A DNA stretch of 33,182 nt from Hyphomicrobiales bacterium (lineage in GTDB: Bacteria > Pseudomonadota > Alphaproteobacteria > Rhizobiales > Xanthobacteraceae): contig JAFKKM010000059.1 of NCBI GenBank assembly GCA_017305555.1, positions 1 to 33,182 on the forward strand, written 5' to 3'. Shown here in pieces: positions 1 to 7,724 of the stretch. The notes below the pieces were generated by a model. The model ran no database searches, was not told where the DNA came from, and saw only the letters and a list, made by a program, of their open reading frames with translations. The position numbers and the translations under genes were made by a program. The stretch's first letter is position 1; every line of letters starts with the position of its first letter.

Positions 1-85
1 GCAGCCCCGTGATCCGCTCCAGCCGCCCATTGCGGCCAAAGCCCGCCGGCAGAAACGCATCCACAAAACTGCTTTGCTCCGACAT
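1..85 (-). CDS. Unidentified protein, N-terminal fragment only
   Basis: Only the first 28 codons are inside the window; the gene continues past the left edge. The ATG (complement of 83-85) has a clear GGAGG ribosome site 8 bases upstream, which supports a real start. The visible peptide begins MSEQSSFVDAFLPAGFGRNG and shows no signal peptide or membrane segment. I do not recognise the family from this stretch. It is co-oriented with the cupin gene to its right, separated by about 210 bases in which I see no gene. Confidence 0.55.
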   Translation of the reverse strand, partial: MSEQSSFVDAFLPAGFGRNGRLERITGL

Positions 86-295
86 CCACGAAACCTCCGG
101 TCTCGACCGCTATTGAATCACAAACATGCCCTTTTGCAGAGGTCTCGCGTAGGCGGGGACCCATACGCCGTATCGCTAATGATGTCCGAGGTGATCGTGA
201 TCCTGGATGGACCGTGGCTCTGATCTCGGCTACCAGGGGTTATGGGCCTACGCCACGCGGGGCCAACGGCTTTCGTGCTGCCGATTTCGAACGCA

Positions 296-814
296 TCATA
301 ACAGCAGTTCCGTTCGATACTTGGCCGCCAGCGCCTTCGCGCGCTGTCCGCGCTCGGCCCGTTCGGCGTCGCTGAGCTTGGGAGGTGCCGCGTTGCGGCT
401 GTCGACGGGATCGCCGACGGCCATGAAGAACTCTTCCTGTCCCGCCGGCGTGCACATGCAGAGAAGCCGTGCGGCCTTGTCCGAGGTGTTCTTGAAAAAA
501 TGGGGCGCATTGGCGGGGATATTTACGGTCGTGCCAGCGCTCGCCCGGTGCACGTTGCCCCGGAAGGTCAATTCGATTTCGCCATCCAGAATCGTAAACA
601 TCTCTTCGAAGTCGTGACGGTGCGGCGGCGGGCCACCTCCGGGCGGTACGAGCATTTCAATCAGGCAGTAGCGACCGGCGGTATCCGCACCGGTCACGAG
701 AATGGTGTAGATGCCACCTGCGACAGCGACGGTGCGCAGCTTGGGATCGTCCGCATGGGCGACCGTGAGTTGGGTTTGAGGATTATCGGCCGGAATGTTG
801 GCGGTGGTGTTCAT
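296..814 (-). CDS. Cupin domain-containing protein
   Basis: A 172-residue single-domain cupin. The first cupin motif is clear: GGGPPPHRHDFEEMF (about residues 62-76) supplies the His, His and Glu metal ligands, followed by a Gly-rich turn and a second motif around NIPANAPHFFKN (about 101-112) with the last His. No signal peptide or helix-turn-helix domain is present, so this is a stand-alone small-molecule-binding or enzymatic cupin rather than a regulator. Its substrate cannot be read from the sequence. The start at 814 was chosen because GGGAG lies about 10 bases upstream and the cupin fold begins soon after; the frame is open a further 46 codons, but that extension looks like noncoding sequence. 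sspB lies about 200 bases upstream on the same strand. Confidence 0.85.
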   Translation of the reverse strand: MNTTANIPADNPQTQLTVAHADDPKLRTVAVAGGIYTILVTGADTAGRYCLIEMLVPPGGGPPPHRHDFEEMFTILDGEIELTFRGNVHRASAGTTVNIPANAPHFFKNTSDKAARLLCMCTPAGQEEFFMAVGDPVDSRNAAPPKLSDAERAERGQRAKALAAKYRTELLL

Positions 815-1016
815 CCAATGGCTCCCTCGGGGACACAGATCGCAAAGGTCGTGACAAACTGATTTGCCGCGGTGATGCAGGGGCCTGCGAATGCGGGGCG
901 ACAGCAGAAAACGCGGGCTGACATCGGCCCCACGATTCACTGCGAATACCACCTGCTTGTGACGCCGGGATCACCACGCGACGCCGCGCAACGGCATCGC
1001 GAAATCAAATGCGCGA

Positions 1017-1535
1017 TTACTTCTTGCGGAAGCGGTCGAGCCGGACGACCTCGGCGCCTTCGCTTGGCTTCGGCGGCTCGTCGTCGGCGGTTGCGTCGGG
1101 GGCGGTCGTCGCCGCCGGCGCTGCAGCGGCGGATGGCTGTGTTTCGGTCTGATCCGTCACCAGTGCACCGTCAGCGCTATCGGCGGTTTCGAATTGCAGG
1201 CCGAACTGCACCGACGGATCGAGGAAACTCTTGATCGCGCTGAAGGGGACGACCAGCCGTTCCGGAACGCCGCCGAACGACAATCCCACTTCGAAGCGAT
1301 CCGGCGTCACCACGAGATCCCAGAACTGGTGTTGCAGGATGATGGTCATTTCCTCCGGATACTGCGACAGCAGCCGGGACGATATCTTCACGCCCTCGGC
1401 CTTCGAAAGGAACGTGATGTAGAAATGATGATCGCCGGGCAGGCCGTGCTCGGCGGCGTCGGTCAGCACTTGCCGCAGCACGCCGCGAAGCGCGTCGCGT
1501 GCCAGGACGTCGTATCTGATGTGATCGGTGGCCAT
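1017..1535 (-). CDS. sspB: SspB family ClpXP protease adaptor
   Basis: A 172-residue protein of the alphaproteobacterial SspB type. The folded domain covers about residues 1-120: it opens MATDHIRYDVLARDALRGV and carries the conserved stretches HFYITF, PEEMTIILQHQFWDL and FGGVPERLVVPF. A low-complexity Ala/Thr/Pro-rich linker follows, and the protein ends in a short basic tail, VVRLDRFRKK, in the position where SspB proteins carry the ClpX-docking peptide. SspB binds ssrA-tagged proteins and hands them to ClpXP in the cytoplasm. The gene sits just downstream of the ssrA (tmRNA) gene on the same strand, with about 200 bases between them, which supports the assignment. The start ATG is the complement of 1533-1535. 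Confidence 0.9.
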   Translation of the reverse strand: MATDHIRYDVLARDALRGVLRQVLTDAAEHGLPGDHHFYITFLSKAEGVKISSRLLSQYPEEMTIILQHQFWDLVVTPDRFEVGLSFGGVPERLVVPFSAIKSFLDPSVQFGLQFETADSADGALVTDQTETQPSAAAAPAATTAPDATADDEPPKPSEGAEVVRLDRFRKK

Positions 1536-1739
1536 CGGTCATTCTCTTGGGGTTGCCGCGCCGACCGGACCCGCGGACACCTCCGCCGCCCGACTCGCTA
1601 TTGGCGCCATGCTACTCCCGCGCCGGGCGCAGGTCAGCAGGCAGCGCGGATCGATGTACAGGACAATATAACGAAACGCGCCCGGCCATCCGGAAGTGCC
1701 CGTCGATAAAAAGAAGTACGTCGATAGATCAAGGTTGAG

Positions 1740-2063
1740 TGGAGGCTTCTGTTGCCAGGTGCCTCCGAACCCCGCCTAGCGGAGCTTAACCCACTAGGAC
1801 TTTAGACTTGGTCTTTCAAACTGCTTACGCAGCCTGAGCAACCGGAGCAAAGTTGTCGTTTGCAACTATTGCATAGCCCGATAACGGCGGAACCATACCG
1901 AGAAAAAACACGCCCTTTACGCCCTCGTCGATCCTGTTTCGCCCCCGCCGAAGCTCCGTGTTCCGATCCGGAAGGGAGCTTGGGTGGAGGCGCCGGGTGC
2001 TGCCCCCGGGTCCGAATGGTTTATTGCGACGGCCATTTATTTCCATAGCCGGCGAACCGGCCT
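1740..2063 (-). ncRNA. ssrA: Two-piece (circularly permuted) tmRNA
   Basis: All hallmarks are visible on the minus strand. The acceptor piece comes first: a GCCGG-TTCG-CCGGC hairpin (2048-2061), a T-arm with 5-bp stem and 7-base loop (1993-2009), and a 3' acceptor strand CGCCTCC (1986-1992). A linker hairpin follows (AAGCTCC/GGAGCTT, 1951-1981). The coding piece then begins with GGGGGCG (1940-1946), which pairs with the acceptor strand, followed by AAACAGGATCGACG. CGACG (1926-1930) can pair with CGTCG (2027-2031) as helix P2. The reading frame at 1863-1825 encodes ANDNFAPVAQAA and a stop, the tag known from Bradyrhizobium relatives. A GGAGGC/GCCTCC hairpin (1742-1767) lies at the 3' end. No CCA is encoded directly after the presumed discriminator. 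The outer ends are approximate. Confidence 0.93.
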
Positions 2064-2215
2064 GCCCAATATAGGGGGCCAGGCGATCCGGCGAAAGCCC
2101 TGCGTCGGTTTGCCCGTCCGGCAGGGCAGGCATGCGGCGGCTCCGCGCGCGGCGCAGGCGGGGCCGCCGAAAACGCAGCTTGGTGGCGATGTGCGAAGGC
2201 TTAGAGTCTGCGCCG

Positions 2216-2815
2216 ATGCCATCCGATTCTCCCGCCGCCGGGCTCCCGCTCGAACCGCCGCCGCCGGCCTTGCCGGGGAGGTTCGCGTTGTTCGTGGCGT
2301 TCGCCAAGATGTCGCTGGCGGGCTTCGGCGGGGTGCTGGTGTTCGCGCGACGCGCCATCGTCGACCAGCACCGCTGGATGAGCGCCGACGAGTTCAATGA
2401 AACCTTCGCGCTGTGCCATTTCCTTCCCGGCCCCAATATCGTCAACCTGTCGGTGGTGTTCGGTGCCCGGATTCGCGGCCTCACCGGGAGCATCGCCGCC
2501 TTTCTCGGACTGCTGGCGCCGCCGTTCCTGATCGTGACAACGCTGGCCGTGCTCTACGCGCATTTCGGCGACGTCCCGGCGTTGCGGCGGGTGCTGAACG
2601 GCGTGTCCTGCGCGGCGGTCGGGCTGCTGCTGGCGGTGACGTGGCGGATGATGCTGCCGCTGCTGAAACGGCGCGAACCGGTCGCGCTCGTCATGCTGGT
2701 CGTGGTCTTCGCCGCGGTCGGCGTCCTGCGATGGCCGTTGCCGCAGGTGCTGCTGGCGACGATCCCGCTCAGCATCGGCGTGACCTGGCTGGCGCGGCGG
2801 AGGCGCGCGACATGA
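2216..2815 (+). CDS. Chromate transporter, N-terminal-type half protein
   Basis: About 199 residues carrying one CHR domain. Family signatures are LAGFGGVLVFARRAIVD near the N-terminus and the FLPGPNIVNLSVVFG motif with Pro-Gly-Pro-Asn, followed by four to five hydrophobic segments. CHR proteins export chromate, or act as chromate/sulfate antiporters, in the inner membrane. This is a half-size (short-chain) form; the next gene, overlapping by 4 bases (ATGA), supplies the other half, so the two probably form a heterodimer equal to one full-length ChrA. The start is uncertain: ATG 2216 gives a typical N-terminus, ATG 2189 is also in frame, and neither has a strong ribosome site. The gene is divergent from ssrA. 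Confidence 0.82.
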   Translation: MPSDSPAAGLPLEPPPPALPGRFALFVAFAKMSLAGFGGVLVFARRAIVDQHRWMSADEFNETFALCHFLPGPNIVNLSVVFGARIRGLTGSIAAFLGLLAPPFLIVTTLAVLYAHFGDVPALRRVLNGVSCAAVGLLLAVTWRMMLPLLKRREPVALVMLVVVFAAVGVLRWPLPQVLLATIPLSIGVTWLARRRRAT

Positions 2816-3342
2816 CAAGTATCGGCGCCCTGGTCAGCATCGCGCTCGCGTTCGGCTGGCTGTCGTTGTTCGCGGTGGGCGGCGCGGCCGCCGCCATCCC
2901 CGAAATCCACCGTATCGCCGTCGATCTCAACCACTGGATGACCGACACGCAGTTCGCCGACGCTTTCGCGATCGCGCAACTGTCGCCCGGGCCCAACGTG
3001 CTGATCGTCTCGCTGGTCGGCTATCAGGTGGCGGGGATCGCCGGGGCGCTGGTGGCGACCTTGGCGATGTGCGTGCCGACGGCGGCCTTGGCCTACACTG
3101 TCAGCCGGCTGCTCACCCGGGCCGGCGATTCGCCCTGGCCGGCACTGGTGCAGGCGGCTCTGGTTCCGCTCTCGATCGGGCTGATGGCCGCGAGCGGTCT
3201 GGTCCTGGCCTTTGCCGCCGACGGCACCGCCGCAGCCGTGGTGCTGACGCTGGTGGCGGCGGTGTTGGCGGCCACGACCTCGGTCAACCCGGTGTGGCTC
3301 TTGGTCGCCGGCGGCGTGCTCGGCCTGCTGGGGTGGATTTGA
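2812..3342 (+). CDS. Chromate transporter, C-terminal-type half protein
   Basis: A 176-residue second CHR half-protein, translationally coupled to the preceding one through an ATGA overlap. It carries FAVGGAAAAIPEIHR in place of the FGG motif and the matching QLSPGPNVLIVSLVGY motif (about residues 55-70), then several hydrophobic helices. Its motifs differ enough from the upstream gene that this is an ancient domain pair and not a recent duplication. No resistance regulator such as chrB, and no metal-resistance genes, are adjacent, so chromate may not be the main physiological substrate; that part is inference. Confidence 0.85.
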   Translation: MTSIGALVSIALAFGWLSLFAVGGAAAAIPEIHRIAVDLNHWMTDTQFADAFAIAQLSPGPNVLIVSLVGYQVAGIAGALVATLAMCVPTAALAYTVSRLLTRAGDSPWPALVQAALVPLSIGLMAASGLVLAFAADGTAAAVVLTLVAAVLAATTSVNPVWLLVAGGVLGLLGWI

Positions 3343-3453
3343 GGGGTTTCGACCGGGGATAGGAACCTCCACATTGTCCCCAGCATATTTCCCGGCCGCC
3401 GGTCGTGTCGTCCTGCCCGGGGCGTTAGATTGAGCGGAACGAAACGGACCCTC

Positions 3454-4248
3454 ATGCACCAGTATCACGACCTGCTCGAACGCATTCTCGCCGATGGCGT
3501 GGAAAAGCACGACCGCACCGGCACCGGCACGCTGTCGGTGTTCGGCCATCAGACGCGCCACAATTTGGCCGCAGGATTCCCGCTGCTCACGACGAAGAAG
3601 CTATCCCTCAAATCGATCATTCACGAACTGCTCTGGTTCCTGAAGGGCGACACCAACATCAAGTATCTGAAGGACCACGGCGTCTCGATCTGGGACGAGT
3701 GGGCAGATGAGAATGGCGACCTCGGTCCGGTCTATGGTTCTCAGTGGCGCTCATGGCCGGCGCCGGATGGACGCAGCATCGATCAGATCGCCAATGTCGT
3801 CGACATGATCCGACGCAATCCGGATTCGCGGCGGCTGATCGTCTCGGCATGGAATCCGGCCGAGGTCGACAAGATGGCATTGCCGCCGTGCCATTCCCTG
3901 TTTCAGTTCTATGTCGCGAACGGCAAGCTGTCCTGTCAACTCTATCAGCGCTCCGCCGATGTGTTTCTCGGCGTGCCGTTCAACATCGCATCCTATGCGT
4001 TGCTGACGATGATGGTCGCACAAGTCACTGGCTTGAAAGCAGGTGAATTCATTCACACGCTTGGCGACGCGCATCTCTATTCCAATCATCTGGAGCAGGC
4101 GCGCTTGCAATTGACGCGCGCGCCGCGCGCGTTGCCGACGATGACGCTCAATCCTGACGTGAAGGATATCTTCGCCTTCCGCTACGAGGATTTCACGCTG
4201 ACGAATTACGATCCGCATCCGCACATCAAGGCCGAGGTCGCGGTGTGA
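3454..4248 (+). CDS. thyA: Thymidylate synthase
   Basis: ThyA methylates dUMP to dTMP using methylene-tetrahydrofolate, releasing dihydrofolate that the next gene (folA) recycles. With the ATG at 3454 the protein is 264 residues, the same length as E. coli ThyA, and aligns without gaps by eye: the catalytic cysteine is C146 in PPCHS, the arginines are R21 (DRTGTGT) and R126/R127 ([13 protein letters not shown]), and [20 protein letters not shown] and [13 protein letters not shown] are intact. A TTG eight codons upstream (3430) is in frame but would add residues absent from the family. The stop overlaps the GTG start of folA by 4 bases. Confidence 0.97.
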   Translation: MHQYHDLLERILADGVEKHDRTGTGTLSVFGHQTRHNLAAGFPLLTTKKLSLKSIIHELLWFLKGDTNIKYLKDHGVSIWDEWADENGDLGPVYGSQWRSWPAPDGRSIDQIANVVDMIRRNPDSRRLIVSAWNPAEVDKMALPPCHSLFQFYVANGKLSCQLYQRSADVFLGVPFNIASYALLTMMVAQVTGLKAGEFIHTLGDAHLYSNHLEQARLQLTRAPRALPTMTLNPDVKDIFAFRYEDFTLTNYDPHPHIKAEVAV

Positions 4249-4781
4249 GCGGAGCGACATCGGCGCAACTTGAAATCGTGCTGCTCGTTGCGATGGCCGA
4301 GAACGGCGTGATCGGTCGCGACAACACTATTCCATGGCGCTTGAAGACCGATCAGCAACGCCTCAAGCAGATGACGCTCGGCAAACCGATCGTGATGGGC
4401 CGCAAGACGTTCGTTTCGCTGCGTCGCCCGTTGCCCGGACGCACCAACATTGTGATTACGCGCGACCCTGCATTCCGGGCGGCAGGTGCGGTGGTGACGG
4501 ACTCGTTGGCACACGCGCTCGAGGTCGCACGCGGCGATACGCTGCGGCGTTTCGCCACTGAGATTGCGGTGATCGGTGGCGCCGAGATTTACGCGCAGGC
4601 GATGCCGTTCGCGGATCGGCTCGAAGTTACGGAAGTTCACGCATCGCCCGAGGGCAATACCCGATTTGCCGTCATCGATCCGGCGATATGGCAGGAAACG
4701 GCGCGCGAGCGTCACAGTGCTTCGGCCGACGACAGCGTCGATTTCTCTTATGTGAGCTATCGGCGGCGTACGCGCCATTAA
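4245..4781 (+). CDS. folA: Dihydrofolate reductase
   Basis: A 178-residue DHFR that reduces dihydrofolate to tetrahydrofolate with NADPH. Visible signatures are [18 protein letters not shown], where D36 matches the catalytic aspartate (D27 in E. coli), the NADPH-binding [10 protein letters not shown] and NIVITRD, and [23 protein letters not shown]. The start is GTG, overlapping the thyA stop (GTGA), a common coupling arrangement. The pair supplies both halves of the thymidylate cycle. An about 220-base spacer with a promoter separates it from hflK, so the two blocks are probably separate transcripts. Confidence 0.96.
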   Translation: MSGATSAQLEIVLLVAMAENGVIGRDNTIPWRLKTDQQRLKQMTLGKPIVMGRKTFVSLRRPLPGRTNIVITRDPAFRAAGAVVTDSLAHALEVARGDTLRRFATEIAVIGGAEIYAQAMPFADRLEVTEVHASPEGNTRFAVIDPAIWQETARERHSASADDSVDFSYVSYRRRTRH

Positions 4782-4916
4782 CCGACCCGAGGCCTTTCGC
4801 ATTGACAATCGCGGTTCGGCGCTTAGTTCCAATCTGGCGCGCATTTCGCCGGAAATGCGATTCCGGGGTGTTTCTGGCCGTACGTGCAACGCGTTAACAC
4901 GCCGCAACAAGCTGCG

Positions 4917-4945
4917 TTGTAAGGGCCGGGGGCGTCCCCTATAAA
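4917..4945 (+). promoter_or_regulatory. Candidate hflK promoter
   Basis: TTGTAA (4917-4922) and TATAAA (4940-4945) are separated by exactly 17 bases and sit about 60 bases upstream of the hflK start. The CCCC just before TATAAA also resembles a heat-shock sigma-32 -10 element, which would suit a protein quality-control operon. The sequence alone does not decide between the two. Confidence 0.5.
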
Positions 4946-4961
4946 GCCGTGCAGGTTATTC

Positions 4962-4990
4962 GCTGGGCCGGAAGTTCTCGTCCGGCCAGC
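4962..4990 (+). promoter_or_regulatory. Hairpin directly upstream of the hflK ribosome site
   Basis: GCTGG-GCCGGA (4962-4972) can pair with TCCGGC-CAGC (4981-4990) around an 8-base loop, with a single bulged G. It ends four bases before the GAGGAGG ribosome site of hflK. This could be a 5' UTR stabiliser or translation-modulating structure. There is no T-tract, so it is not a terminator. Confidence 0.4.
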
Positions 4991-5006
4991 GCCGAGGAGG
5001 TTGTCG

Positions 5007-6161
5007 ATGCCGTGGAAGAATCAAGGCGGAGGTCCGTGGGGCTCGGGTCCGAAAGGGCCGTGGGGTTCCGGCCCTCAATCTACGGGTCCGAAACCGCCTG
5101 ATCTCGAAGACCTGCTGCGGCGTGGTCAGGATCGCCTGCAATCGATTTTGCCTGGCGGCCATATGAGCACGATGGGCGTTCTTCTCCTCATCGTTGCGGG
5201 CTTGGCCATCTGGGGCCTGTCCGGCTTCTTCCGGGTGCAGCCCAACGAACTCGGCGTGGTATTGCGCTTCGGCAAACATGTGCGCACCGTACAGCCCGGT
5301 CTGAATTATCATTTGCCATATCCGATCGAGACGGTGTTGCTGCCGAAGGCGCTCCGCGTCTCCACCCTCAATATCGGCATGACGATGTCGCAGGATCCGG
5401 CGCGGCGCGGTGCCGTGATGCGCGACGTTCCGGAAGAGAGCCTGATGCTGACCGGCGACGAGAACATCGTCGACGTCGATTTCACCGTGCTGTGGCGGAT
5501 CAAGCCGGACGGTGTCGGCAATTTCCTGTTCAACATTCAGAATGCCGAAGGCACCGTGAAGGCCGTCGCCGAAAGCGCGATGCGCGAACTGATCGGGCGC
5601 TCTGAAATCCAGGCGATTCTCACCGGCGCGCGAACCAATATCGAAAATTCGGTTCAGGACCTGATGCAGCGCACGCTGGACAAATATGGCGCCGGCGTTC
5701 TGATCCAGCAGGTGCAGATGCAGAAGGTCGATCCGCCGCAACAGGTGATCGATTCATTCCGCGACGTTCAAGCGGCGCGCGCCGACCTCGAGCGCTTGCA
5801 GAACGAAGCGCAGACCTACGCCAATCGCGTCATCCCCGACGCGCGCGGCCGTGCAGCGCAGATCGTGCAGAATGCCGAAGGCTACAAGGAGCAGGCCATC
5901 GCCGAGGCCAAAGGCCAAAGCTCGCGCTTCCTGCAAGTCTATCAGGCTTACAAGCTTGCGCCCGACGTGACGCGCGAGCGAATCTATCTGGAAACCATGG
6001 AGCGTGTGCTCGGCGGAGCCGACAAGCTGATCTACGATCCCGGAGCATCCGGGTCGCAGGGCATCGTGCCTTATCTGCCGCTCAACGAATTATCGTCGCG
6101 GCGGGCCGCGCCGCCCCCGGCGGCCACTCAGCCCAACAAGCCGAACGGGAGCGCACGATGA
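5007..6161 (+). CDS. hflK: FtsH protease modulator HflK
   Basis: HflK is a membrane-anchored SPFH/prohibitin protein that, with HflC, forms a large periplasmic-side complex around the FtsH protease and limits its access to membrane proteins. The 384-residue product has a Gly/Pro-rich cytoplasmic N-terminus with repeated PWGSGP, one membrane segment (about residues 55-73), then the SPFH domain starting FRVQPNELGVVLRFGK and a long Gln/Glu/Ala-rich coiled coil (QVQMQKVDPPQQVIDSFRDV onwards). The tail is Pro/Ala-rich. The start ATG 5007 follows GAGGAGG by 6 bases. hflC overlaps its stop by 4 bases. Confidence 0.95.
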   Translation: MPWKNQGGGPWGSGPKGPWGSGPQSTGPKPPDLEDLLRRGQDRLQSILPGGHMSTMGVLLLIVAGLAIWGLSGFFRVQPNELGVVLRFGKHVRTVQPGLNYHLPYPIETVLLPKALRVSTLNIGMTMSQDPARRGAVMRDVPEESLMLTGDENIVDVDFTVLWRIKPDGVGNFLFNIQNAEGTVKAVAESAMRELIGRSEIQAILTGARTNIENSVQDLMQRTLDKYGAGVLIQQVQMQKVDPPQQVIDSFRDVQAARADLERLQNEAQTYANRVIPDARGRAAQIVQNAEGYKEQAIAEAKGQSSRFLQVYQAYKLAPDVTRERIYLETMERVLGGADKLIYDPGASGSQGIVPYLPLNELSSRRAAPPPAATQPNKPNGSAR

Positions 6162-7075
6162 GAGCCGGAGTTTCAGGGATCGTCGCGCTGCTGTTGCTGC
6201 TCGTCGTGTTGGTGATCGGCTATAGCTCGCTGTTCACGGTACGCGAAACCGAGCAGGTGCTGCTGGTGCGGTTAGGCGAACCGGTGCGCGTCGTCACCGA
6301 GCCGGGCCTGCATTTCAAGGCTCCGTTCGTCGATACGGTCATCAGCATCGACAAGCGGATTCTCGATCTGGAGAACCCGTCGCAGGAAGTCATCGCCTCG
6401 GACCAGAAGCGCCTCGTGGTCGATGCGTTCGCACGCTATCGCATCAAGGATGCGCTGCGCTTCTATCAGAGCGTCGGGACGATTCAGGCGGCCAATCTTC
6501 AGTTGACGGCGCTGCTCAACGCATCGCTGCGCCGTGTGCTCGGTGAAGCCACCTTCATTCAAGTGGTGAAGGACGAGCGCGAGACATTGATGGCTCGGAT
6601 TCGCGAACAGCTCGACAAGGAAGCCGGCGGTTACGGCATTTCCGTTGTCGACGTCCGCATCCGCCGCGCCGACCTGCCGGACCAGAACAGCCAGGCGGTC
6701 TATCAGCGGATGCAGACCGAGCGTCAGCGCGAAGCGGCCGAGTTCCGCGCGCAAGGTGGGCAGAAGGCGCAGGAAATTCGCTCCAAGGCGGATCGCGAGG
6801 CGACGGTGATCGTGGCCGATGCCAATTCGCAGGCCGAACAGATTCGCGGTCAGGGTGACGGCGAGCGCAACCGGCTGTTCGCCGATGCCTACAACCAGGA
6901 TCCGGGCTTCTTCGCGTTCTATCGCTCGATGTCGGCCTATGAGACCGGCCTCAAGCATAACGACACCCGCTTCCTGTTGCGGCCGGATTCGGATTTCTTC
7001 CGCTTCTTCGGCAACCCGTCGGGCAAAACGTCTAACGGTGGACCGCGTGCGCAAGGGACTGCCGACTCCAAGTAG
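6158..7075 (+). CDS. hflC: FtsH protease modulator HflC
   Basis: The partner of HflK in the HflKC complex. It has 305 residues: an N-terminal membrane helix (about residues 6-25, rich in Leu/Val), an SPFH domain beginning FTVRETEQVLLVRLGEPV, the family motifs FVDTVISIDKRILDLE and GYGISVVDVRIRRADLP, and a coiled coil with Gln/Arg/Glu repeats (QRMQTERQREAAEFRAQGGQ). The ATG lies inside the hflK stop (ATGA), giving translational coupling and hence balanced synthesis of the two subunits. The C-terminus FFRFFGNPSGK is followed by a short polar tail. Confidence 0.95.
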   Translation: MRAGVSGIVALLLLLVVLVIGYSSLFTVRETEQVLLVRLGEPVRVVTEPGLHFKAPFVDTVISIDKRILDLENPSQEVIASDQKRLVVDAFARYRIKDALRFYQSVGTIQAANLQLTALLNASLRRVLGEATFIQVVKDERETLMARIREQLDKEAGGYGISVVDVRIRRADLPDQNSQAVYQRMQTERQREAAEFRAQGGQKAQEIRSKADREATVIVADANSQAEQIRGQGDGERNRLFADAYNQDPGFFAFYRSMSAYETGLKHNDTRFLLRPDSDFFRFFGNPSGKTSNGGPRAQGTADSK

Positions 7076-7335
7076 TCGGTATTTCCGGTGGAAACGGGCG
7101 GATTAGCAAGAATGCCGAGTTCGGCGTCGCCTTACGGCGGTGCCGGCATCGGTCATGATGGCCGTGCTCGGCATTGCCGATCGATGGACGCTCGCCGCGT
7201 GTCCCTTCCTTGAACGAAGTCAATCAGTAAAAAGCCGGTGCCCCGGCGGTCCGATCGTGCTCTAATCGCAGTGAGGAACGCGATTCACTGGCGGACGAAC
7301 CGCGAGAAGCGTGGAGCAAGGGAGGTTGCCATCCG

Positions 7336-7536
7336 ATGAGGTCTATAGCGTTTGCCGACTTCCTCATCGGCGTGGGAATGCTGCTCGTGATCGAAGGCCT
7401 GCTCTTTGCTGCCGCCCCGGGCTGGATGCGCCGGGCGATGGAGAGCGTGCTGCACACCCCTGATATCATCCTCCGGTTGTCCGGCATCGGGACGGCGGTT
7501 CTTGGCTTGATCGTGATCTGGCTGATCCGGTGGTAG
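7336..7536 (+). CDS. DUF2065 small membrane protein (YjeT family)
   Basis: A 66-residue protein with two hydrophobic segments (about residues 6-25 and 47-64) and a short amphipathic link containing PGWMRRAM. It matches the DUF2065 family, which commonly lies between hflC and a degP-type gene in this bacterial group. Its function is not established. GGGAGG about 12 bases upstream supports the ATG. The about 260-base gap after hflC contains only a long-loop inverted repeat (7111-7119 with 7167-7175). Confidence 0.88.
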   Translation: MRSIAFADFLIGVGMLLVIEGLLFAAAPGWMRRAMESVLHTPDIILRLSGIGTAVLGLIVIWLIRW

Positions 7537-7724
7537 ACGTGCGGCGCGTGCCGGTTGCATCGTGAACGGCGGCGCCCGTCAATTTGCCGCAATCCCTGCC
7601 GCTGATAGCGGTAATATAACAACGGCTTGATTTCCGGGCGCTTGCGCCGGCTCTGCTTTCAGGCACAGTGCGGCTCGTGATGCCGATTCAAGCCATCCAC
7701 CTCGTTGCAGGAGATATCTCGAAT

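Noticed and set aside
1825-2493. 222-codon minus-strand frame ending in ANDNFAPVAQAA
   Set aside because: Only the last 12 codons are real, as the tmRNA tag. The rest crosses the acceptor piece and the chromate transporter gene and is not a protein.
7111-7175. Inverted repeat AATGCCGAG/CTCGGCATT after hflC
   Set aside because: The 9-bp stem encloses a 47-base loop with no T-tract. It is too weak to call a terminator or regulatory site.
7584-7617. Promoter for degP (TTGCCG and TAATAT)
   Set aside because: The spacing is 22 bases, too long for a standard promoter, and no better pair was seen.
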